NCBI GenBank assembly: GCA_023458595.1
Contig: JAEWYT010000174.1
Span: 1 to 16,625, forward strand
Source: Pseudomonadota bacterium
GTDB lineage: Bacteria > Pseudomonadota > Alphaproteobacteria > Rhizobiales > Tepidamorphaceae
DNA: 16,625 nt
Direction: 5' to 3'
The position numbers and the translations under genes are program-made. The stretch's first letter is position 1, and each line of letters starts with the position of its first letter. Of this stretch, positions 12,142 to 16,625 are shown one piece after another. The notes beneath the pieces are model-generated. The model saw only the letters and a list, made by a program, of their open reading frames with translations, was not told the origin of the DNA and ran no database searches.

Positions 12142-12429
12142 TCATTTGTTGATGTCTTCGAAGAGATCTCGCCATTCGGGATTGGTCTCTTCGATGGTTC
12201 GCACCTTCCATGCGCGCGGCCACGACTTCATGGCCTTTTCCCGCTGTATCGCGGCGCCGGGCTCATCGAATTCGGCGAACCAGACCAGTCGGTGGACGCC
12301 ATACCGTTTCGTGAAGCCGGGAACGAGCTTCTCCCGGTGCTCGTAGACGCGCCGGACGAGATCGTTGGTAACGCCGATATAGAGCGTCCCGTGCTTGCGG
12401 CTGGCCATTATGTAAACGAAGAACGACAT
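12142..12429 (-). CDS. GIY-YIG nuclease family protein (UPF0213/YhbQ-like)
   Basis: 95 aa, a stand-alone GIY-YIG domain. Motifs: FFVYIM at 3-8, GTLYIGVTNDLVRRVYEH at 14-31 (Tyr17-Ile-Gly19, Arg26/27), PGFTKRYGV at 37-45 and the metal-binding glutamate probably Glu64 in IQREKAMKSW. The family are single-domain endonucleases; some small bacterial members cut branched or single-stranded DNA, others are unstudied. I choose ATG at 12429: the 134-aa extension upstream reads through the palindromic repeat (its IAGLVPAIH stretch is the translated repeat) and is not genuine protein. There is no good ribosome site before 12429. The gene is enclosed by identical inverted repeats, convergent with cysS, and lower in GC than its neighbours. 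All key residues look present, so it is probably active. Confidence 0.85.
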   Translation of the reverse strand: MSFFVYIMASRKHGTLYIGVTNDLVRRVYEHREKLVPGFTKRYGVHRLVWFAEFDEPGAAIQREKAMKSWPRAWKVRTIEETNPEWRDLFEDINK

Positions 12430-12448
12430 GCTTCGACGGAACCGCAAG

Positions 12449-12476
12449 TGGATTGCCGGGACAAGCCCGGCAATGA
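12449..12476 (-). repeat. Right 28-bp inverted repeat of the GIY-YIG cassette
   Basis: Exact reverse complement of 12002-12029 over all 28 bases, located 19 bp upstream of the GIY-YIG start codon. The next bases outward differ between the two copies, so the identity stops sharply at 28 bp. Confidence 0.9.
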
Positions 12477-12557
12477 TTGTCCGGGTACTTGGCAATCGCC
12501 AACATCCGGTTGCAGGCGGTTGCACAAGTCGATGATACCTCCGCATGGAGACGCGCG

Positions 12558-12707
12558 ATGACCGAAGAGCCGAAAGCTCCGGAACACAAGCACACCTGGC
12601 ACGACGACACGCCGTTCCCGAAGCACTGGATCGGCTACGTCGCGATCAAGGTGATCGTCGTCGCCGCGGCGGTTGTCCTGGCGTTGTGGTGGTACGGGCT
12701 TCTGTGA
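12558..12707 (+). CDS. Small single-span membrane protein (49 aa)
   Basis: 49 aa from ATG at 12558, with GGAG 9 bases upstream (12545-12548). The first 24 residues are charged and His-rich (HKHTWHDDTPFPKHW). One membrane segment follows, about 27-46 (YVAIKVIVVAAAVVLALWWY). A longer frame from 12477 would include repeat-derived sequence and is less likely. It ends 7 bases before the GFA-like gene and is probably cotranscribed with it and cimA. I do not recognise the family; function unknown. Confidence 0.7.
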   Translation: MTEEPKAPEHKHTWHDDTPFPKHWIGYVAIKVIVVAAAVVLALWWYGLL

Positions 12708-12714
12708 GGGCGTG

Positions 12715-13251
12715 ATGGACGAGCGGACCCCCGGGACGAGATCCCCCGTGATGACCGGCGGCTGCCAGTGCGGCGCGGTGCGCTATGCCGTCTACGCGGA
12801 ACCCTACAACCATCACATCTGCCACTGCCGCATGTGCCAGAAGGCCTTCGGCGGCTTCTTCGCCCCGCTCGTCAACGTCGGGAACGAGGATTTCGCGGTC
12901 ACGCGCGGGACAATCGCGCGGTTCCGCTCCTCGCGCGACGTGGAGCGCGGCTTCTGCGCGAATTGCGGCACGCCGCTGACGTTCTTCACCGAGGGTTCGG
13001 ACCACGTGAACGTCTCGATCGGCAGCTTCGACCAGCCTGCGCTGCTGAAGCCCCGGATCCAGATCGGCATCGAGGCCCGCATGCCCTGGTTCGCCGATCT
13101 GCCCGGCCTGCCGGAGGATACGACCGAAGCGGCCGGCGCTAAGTACGGATTTCTCGATGAACTCGCCGTCATCGCGGCGACCAGCTACCAGCACCCCGAC
13201 CACGACACGGAAACCTGGCCGCCGGAACGGCCGGAGGAGCCCGAGCGATGA
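12715..13251 (+). CDS. GFA (glutathione-dependent formaldehyde-activating)-like zinc protein
   Basis: 178 aa. Zinc ligands in the CENP-V/GFA pattern: Cys17 and Cys19 (GGCQCGAVRY), Cys36, Cys38 and Cys41 (ICHCRMCQ), Cys81 and Cys84 (GFCANCGTPL). This is a two-zinc beta-sandwich. The family is named for Gfa of Paracoccus, which was proposed to speed addition of formaldehyde to glutathione; most members have no proven reaction, so 'GFA-like' is as far as the sequence goes. The start at 12715 follows a GAGGG site; Met13 is an alternative. The stop overlaps the cimA start (ATGA), implying coupling. The C-terminal 25 residues are Pro/Glu-rich and outside the domain. A link to citramalate synthesis is not evident beyond this linkage. 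Confidence 0.85.
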   Translation: MDERTPGTRSPVMTGGCQCGAVRYAVYAEPYNHHICHCRMCQKAFGGFFAPLVNVGNEDFAVTRGTIARFRSSRDVERGFCANCGTPLTFFTEGSDHVNVSIGSFDQPALLKPRIQIGIEARMPWFADLPGLPEDTTEAAGAKYGFLDELAVIAATSYQHPDHDTETWPPERPEEPER

Positions 13252-14909
13252 GCCGCGAACGCCTCTATCTCTACGACACGACGCTGCGCGACGGCGCGCA
13301 GACGCCCGGCGTCGACTTCTCGGTCGAGGACAAGGTGCAGATCGCCGGCCTGATCGAGCGCCTCGGCATCGACTACGTGGAAGGCGGCTGGCCGGGCGCC
13401 AATCCGACCGACAGCGAATTCTTCGCCCAAAGGCGGACGAGGAAGGCCCGCTTCGCCGCCTTCGGCATGACCAAGCGTGCCGGACGGTCCTTGTCGAACG
13501 ATCCGGGGCTCGCCTCCGTCCTCGATTGCGCGGCCGACTGCGCCTGTCTCGTCGCCAAGACCTGGGATTTCCACGTCAAGGTGGCCCTCGGCACGACGCT
13601 CGAGGAGAACCTCGAGGCGATCCGGGAATCCGTCGAGGCGGTCGAGGCGAGCGGCAAGGAAGCGATGCTCGACTGCGAGCATTTCTTCGACGGGTACAAG
13701 GCGAATCGCGACTATGCGCTGGCTTGTGCCAGGGCGGCCTACGAGGCCGGCGCCCGCTGGATCGTGCTGTGCGACACCAACGGCGGCACGCTGCCCGAGG
13801 AAGTCGAGGCGATCGTCGCCGACGTCGCGAAGATCGTCCCCGGCAACCGGCTCGGTATCCACGCCCACGACGACACCGGCAACGCCGTCGCCAACTCGCT
13901 CGCCGCCGTGCGAGCCGGCGCGCGCCAGATCCAGGGCACGCTGAACGGTCTCGGCGAGCGCTGCGGCAACGCCAATCTCGTCTCGCTGATCCCGACCCTG
14001 AAGCTGAAGTCCGGCTACGCGAATCGCTTTGAGACCGGCGTCGACGACGACGCGCTCGCGCACCTGACGCCGATCTCGCGTGCCTTCGACGAGATCCTGA
14101 ACCGGGCGCCGGCGCGCCAGGCCCCGTATGTCGGCGAAGCCGCCTTCGCCACCAAGGCCGGTCTGCACGCCTCGGCGATCCTCAAGGATCCGGCGACCTA
14201 CGAGCACGTCGCGCCGGAAGTCGTCGGCAACCGCCGCCGGGTGCTCGTTTCCGATCAGGCCGGTCGTTCCAACATGCTCGCCGAGCTCGACCGGCTCGGG
14301 ATTCCGGTCGACCGCGACGACCCGCTGGTCGGCAGCCTGCTCGACGAGGTGAAGCGCCGCGAGGCCGAAGGCTGGGCCTACGAGGCCGCCGACGCTTCCT
14401 TCGAGCTGCTCGCCCGCCGCACGCTCGGCAAGGTGCCGGAGTTCTTCCGCATCGAGAGCTTTCGGGTGCTGGTCGAGCGCCGCTACAACGCCATCGGCGA
14501 GCTCGTCACCGTGTCGGAGGCGACAGTGAAGATCACCGTCGACGGTGAGACGCTGATGTCGGTCGGCGAGGGCAACGGCCCGGTCAATGCGCTCGACCAG
14601 GCGCTGCGCAAGGATCTCGGCCGGTTCCAGCGCTACATCGACGACCTGGAACTCGCCGACTACAAGGTGCGCATCCTCAACGGCGGCACCGGCGCCACCA
14701 CCCGCGTGCTGATCGAGAGCCGCGACGGCGGCGGCAATCGCTGGTCGACGGTCGGCGTCTCGCCGAACATCGTCGACGCCTCGTTCCAGGCCCTCGTCGA
14801 TTCGATCACGTGGAAACTGCTGAAATCCGAAGCCGCGCCGGCGAAGACCCCCGGGACGGCCCCGGGGAAGGCTCAAGGGAAGGCCCAAGGAACGGCGATG
14901 GCCGGCTGA
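13248..14909 (+). CDS. cimA: (R)-citramalate synthase
   Basis: 553 aa. It condenses pyruvate and acetyl-CoA to (R)-citramalate, opening the threonine-independent route to 2-oxobutanoate and isoleucine. The DRE-TIM metallolyase barrel spans about 5-275, beginning LYDTTLRDGAQTPGVDFS (Asp10, Arg14). The metal motif HAHDDTGNAVAN includes His205 and His207. LNGLGERCGNANL and the GLHASAI segment follow. The C-terminal LeuA-type allosteric domain (about 400-520) binds isoleucine in characterised enzymes. The whole arrangement and opening fit CimA (TIGR00977 type) rather than 2-isopropylmalate synthase or homocitrate synthase. The last 25 residues are a low-complexity Ala/Pro/Gly/Lys tail beyond the usual end. 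The start overlaps the preceding GFA-like gene by 4 bases. Cytoplasmic. Confidence 0.93.
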   Translation: MSRERLYLYDTTLRDGAQTPGVDFSVEDKVQIAGLIERLGIDYVEGGWPGANPTDSEFFAQRRTRKARFAAFGMTKRAGRSLSNDPGLASVLDCAADCACLVAKTWDFHVKVALGTTLEENLEAIRESVEAVEASGKEAMLDCEHFFDGYKANRDYALACARAAYEAGARWIVLCDTNGGTLPEEVEAIVADVAKIVPGNRLGIHAHDDTGNAVANSLAAVRAGARQIQGTLNGLGERCGNANLVSLIPTLKLKSGYANRFETGVDDDALAHLTPISRAFDEILNRAPARQAPYVGEAAFATKAGLHASAILKDPATYEHVAPEVVGNRRRVLVSDQAGRSNMLAELDRLGIPVDRDDPLVGSLLDEVKRREAEGWAYEAADASFELLARRTLGKVPEFFRIESFRVLVERRYNAIGELVTVSEATVKITVDGETLMSVGEGNGPVNALDQALRKDLGRFQRYIDDLELADYKVRILNGGTGATTRVLIESRDGGGNRWSTVGVSPNIVDASFQALVDSITWKLLKSEAAPAKTPGTAPGKAQGKAQGTAMAG

Positions 14910-14918
14910 GCCCCGGCC
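14900..14918. terminator. Weak hairpin at the cimA-LOG convergent junction
   Basis: GGCCGG (14900-14905) and CCGGCC (14913-14918) can pair across the cimA stop with a 7-base loop. There is no T tract on either side, so it is only a possible terminator for the convergent genes. Confidence 0.25.
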
Positions 14919-14937
14919 GCCCGCCTGTATCCGCCTT

Positions 14938-15540
14938 CTACATCCGCTCGGCGACCTCGGCTTCCGTGAGCTTCGGCTTCGGCGCCTTGGCCGCCGCCTC
15001 GCGCACGCAGGGAATCACGTCCTCGATCCTGTCGACGACGATGTATCCGACGTCGAGGTCGCGGCGGATGAAGTTCTCCTGGCGCATGTGGTCGAACAGG
15101 ACGCGCAGCGGCTCCCAGTAGCCGCCGATATTGGCGAGCGCGACCGGCTTGGCATGCTGGCCGAGCTGCGACCAGGTCAGCATCTCGACGGTTTCCTCCA
15201 GCGTGCCGATGCCGCCGGGCAGGGCGACGAAGGCGTCGGACTGCTCGAACATCAGCCGCTTGCGCTCGTGCATGTCGCGGGTGACGGTCAGGGTCTGCAC
15301 GTCGCGCAGCATCCGCTCCCGCTCGCTCAGGAATTCCGGGATGATGCCGGTCGCGTGGCCGCCGTGGCGCAGGACCGAGCGGGCGACGGCGCCCATCAGG
15401 CCGAGGCTGCCGCCGCCATAGACGAGGCCGATGCCGTTTTCGGCCAGGAGCTGTCCGAAGCGGTCCGCTGTTTCCTTGAACACCGGGTCCCGGCCGTCGC
15501 TGGACCCGCAATAGACGCAGATATTCTTGATCTCACTCAT
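14938..15540 (-). CDS. LOG-family protein (cytokinin riboside 5'-monophosphate phosphoribohydrolase type, TIGR00730)
   Basis: 200 aa from ATG at 15540, opening MSEIKNICVYCGSSDG as in homologues. The Rossmann-like fold has YGGGSLGLMG at 41-50, the catalytic basic stretch MHERKRLM at 90-97 and the signature PGGIGTLEE at 108-116. LOG proteins remove ribose 5-phosphate from nucleotide monophosphates: plant and some bacterial members release free cytokinins, and many bacterial members are probably AMP/nucleotide housekeeping enzymes. All motif residues are present. A longer frame extends 40 residues upstream but lacks conserved sequence, so 15540 is preferred even though the ribosome site is weak. 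Convergent with cimA (28 bp apart) and divergent from the LysM gene. The C-terminal tail is Lys/Glu-rich. Cytokinin production itself cannot be claimed from the sequence. Confidence 0.9.
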   Translation of the reverse strand: MSEIKNICVYCGSSDGRDPVFKETADRFGQLLAENGIGLVYGGGSLGLMGAVARSVLRHGGHATGIIPEFLSERERMLRDVQTLTVTRDMHERKRLMFEQSDAFVALPGGIGTLEETVEMLTWSQLGQHAKPVALANIGGYWEPLRVLFDHMRQENFIRRDLDVGYIVVDRIEDVIPCVREAAAKAPKPKLTEAEVAERM

Positions 15541-15736
15541 GGGCGCATCAGGCAACGTTGGCGGGATTCCGTCAAGCCGGTGCGGACTTGTCCTTTGGCT
15601 CCGCACAATATAGGTGAGGTATGAACAGTTTACGTGCGATTGCCGCGTGTATTGCGTCACCTAGCGGCAGGAACGGCCGGAAAAGGGGGACGCCCGGCCG
15701 CGAGAAACGACGTCCGCCCGCGGAGAGCCGGGTTAG

Positions 15737-16625
15737 ATGGGACACCAGCTTAAAATCTTCCTCGCTGTCGTCGTGATACTGATTCTGGCGGGTCTCGGCG
15801 GCATCGGGCTCTATTACGCGAACCAGCAGCCGGCCGGGACCGGGGTCGGCGAGAGGCAGGACACCGGCAAGCAGGACAAGGGATCGGTCAAGACGCCCGC
15901 CGAGAAGGCGCCCGAATCGGCCGAATCGGCGGCGCCGGCGGGCGAAACGATCGCTCCGACCTTCGACATCGTTCGCGTCGAGCCTTCCGGTGAGGTCGTG
16001 GCCGCCGGCCGCTCGTCGGCAGGGGCCCTTGTCGAGCTCCTGCTCGGCGACGACGTGATTTCGAGCGCCAGGGCCAACCAGGGCGGCGAATGGGCGCTGG
16101 TGTTCGACAAGCCGCTCGATCCGGGCAGCTACGATCTCGCCCTGCGCGCCTCCGGACCCGGAGGCGAAGGCGACAGCATCGACGGCGACCGGGTTACGGT
16201 CGTCATCGAGGGGGCGGACAAGACCCCGCTCGTCGCCGTGACGCGGCCGGGCCAGCCGACGGAAGTCCTGCAGAAGCCGGAGGAGACCGAAGTTGCCGCG
16301 GCGCAGCCGCAAGCGGAGCCGGCCACGGGACGGGAGGCGGCGCCCGCCGCGGAACAGCAGCCCGCACAGCCGCTGACGGCCGAAGCCCCGCCGCAATCGA
16401 GCGAGCAAACCGCCGCAGGGCAAACCGCAGCCGGGCAAACCACGGCCGGGCAGCCCGCCGCCGGGCAGCCTGCGGCGCAGGAGCAGGCCTCCGCCGCCAC
16501 GACGCCGGAGCAGCCGGCCGCCCAGGAGCAAGGCGTTCAGCCCCAGCCGGACCAGCCCCAATCGGGCCAGCCCCAGCCGGACCAGCCCCAGCCGGCGCCC
16601 GCGCCGGCCCCCCCCGCGGGCCCGG
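15737..16625 (+). CDS. LysM-type peptidoglycan-binding membrane protein, N-terminal part (3' truncated by window edge)
   Basis: Open frame from ATG at 15737 (GGAGAG 9 bases upstream) through the right edge, at least 296 residues. Residues 5-30 are one membrane anchor (LKIFLAVVVILILAGLGGIG). A charged Lys/Glu/Ala linker follows. Then an Ig-like module at about 75-155: PTFDIVRVEPSGEVVAAGRS, then GDDVISSARANQGGEWALVF and DLALRA. This is the N-terminal layout I know from rhizobial proteins that end in a LysM domain; the LysM itself lies beyond the window, so it is inferred. After residue 175 the chain is a long Ala/Pro/Gln/Glu linker with AGQ repeats (near 225-245) and a 10-residue QPQPDQPQSG repeat. 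The protein is probably anchored in the inner membrane and reaches the peptidoglycan. Divergent from the LOG gene. Confidence 0.8.
   Translation, partial: MGHQLKIFLAVVVILILAGLGGIGLYYANQQPAGTGVGERQDTGKQDKGSVKTPAEKAPESAESAAPAGETIAPTFDIVRVEPSGEVVAAGRSSAGALVELLLGDDVISSARANQGGEWALVFDKPLDPGSYDLALRASGPGGEGDSIDGDRVTVVIEGADKTPLVAVTRPGQPTEVLQKPEETEVAAAQPQAEPATGREAAPAAEQQPAQPLTAEAPPQSSEQTAAGQTAAGQTTAGQPAAGQPAAQEQASAATTPEQPAAQEQGVQPQPDQPQSGQPQPDQPQPAPAPAPPAGP
16538..16590 (+). repeat. 30-bp-period coding repeat in the LysM protein linker
   Basis: The 23 bases at 16538-16560 recur exactly at 16568-16590, a 30-bp period coding for Gln/Pro-rich decapeptides. Just upstream, 16407-16475 holds degenerate 15-base units coding for A-A-G-Q-T/P. 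Such repeats expand and contract easily, so linker length probably varies between strains. Confidence 0.8.

Larger units (their letters stand above)
12002..12476. mobile_element. Possible GIY-YIG / palindromic-repeat cassette (475 bp)
   Basis: A single GIY-YIG nuclease gene is enclosed by two perfectly identical 28-bp inverted repeats, with a third, diverged copy inside at the 3' side of the gene. The interior is lower in GC (57, 63 and 52% in three sampled 60-base lines) than neighbouring genes. No transposase and no clear target-site duplication are visible at the outer edges. I call it a candidate only: the nuclease may mobilise, or simply be carried with, this repeat family, much as RAYT proteins go with REP repeats in gammaproteobacteria. 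Confidence 0.35.

Noticed and set aside
12142..12546. 134-residue version of the GIY-YIG protein with a 39-residue N-terminal extension
   Set aside because: The extension includes the translated palindromic repeat (IAGLVPAIH) and no conserved residues; the domain starts at the ATG at 12429.
13185..14888. Minus-strand frame of 567 codons antisense to cimA
   Set aside because: Shadow of the third-codon GC bias; no recognisable protein.
14938..15540. Lysine decarboxylase
   Set aside because: This old annotation label is given to LOG-family proteins by error; PGGxGTxxE and the fold signature indicate a phosphoribohydrolase.
15541..15736. Divergent promoter between the LOG and LysM genes
   Set aside because: TTGTCC and TATAGG-like boxes exist, but spacing is 15 bases and matches are weak on both strands; no call made.

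Overview
The window is GC-rich chromosomal DNA, about two-thirds GC by sampling, with dense gene packing and many 4-8 bp gene overlaps. The content points to an alphaproteobacterium, most likely Hyphomicrobiales (Rhizobiales). Supporting signs are a DUF2865 exported protein, a large LysM-type membrane protein of the rhizobial kind, a second-type glutamyl-tRNA synthetase C-terminus, and palindromic intergenic repeats whose translation reads 'IAGLVPAIH'. I cannot name the species. All homology calls are from family recognition by eye; no search was run.

Layout. (1) 1-473: the 3' end of gltX. (2) 448-2707, minus strand: an overlapping operon marR - maiA - DUF2865. (3) 2725-8585, plus strand: a divergent catabolic operon of homogentisate dioxygenase-like hmgA, fumarylacetoacetase fahA, a DoxX membrane protein, a degenerate metallo-beta-lactamase-fold protein, an FAD aromatic monooxygenase and a 67-aa DUF2783 protein. 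(4) 8760-10190: a CreA-family exported protein, a HAD phosphatase and, convergent to it, a 50-aa membrane or exported peptide. (5) 10191-10543: a regulatory stretch with a near-perfect 29-bp palindrome, a candidate promoter and a candidate 16-codon leader peptide. (6) 10544-11974: cysS, with an internal segment of much lower GC. (7) 12002-12476: a GIY-YIG nuclease gene between two identical, inverted 28-bp repeats. (8) 12558-14909: a small membrane protein, a GFA-like zinc protein and citramalate synthase cimA. (9) 14938-15540, minus: a LOG-family phosphoribohydrolase. (10) 15737 to the end: the start of a LysM/Ig-like protein, cut by the window edge.

How the genes work together. The divergent unit at 0.45-8.6 kb encodes every step needed to take a meta-hydroxylated aromatic acid through homogentisate. 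The flavoprotein with its small partner would hydroxylate the ring, the HmgA-like dioxygenase would open it, MaiA would isomerise the product, and FahA would split it to fumarate and acetoacetate. The monooxygenase plus tiny downstream protein resembles the two-component 3-hydroxyphenylacetate 6-hydroxylase (MhaA/MhaB) described in Pseudomonas putida, so 3-hydroxyphenylacetate is a better guess for the substrate than tyrosine; no hpd gene is visible. A perfect GTTTCA-TT-TGAAAC palindrome lies exactly between the -35 and -10 of the hmgA promoter and is the likely operator of the divergent MarR repressor. The flanking genes gltX, cysS and cimA are housekeeping.

The observations most worth a second look are the GIY-YIG cassette with its inverted repeats, the low-GC mosaic inside cysS, the operator-promoter geometry, the metal-site-degenerate MBL protein, the DUF2783 coupling-protein candidate, and the 10.3-kb palindrome with the possible leader peptide before cysS. 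I did not find a CRISPR array, phage, rRNA or tRNA.
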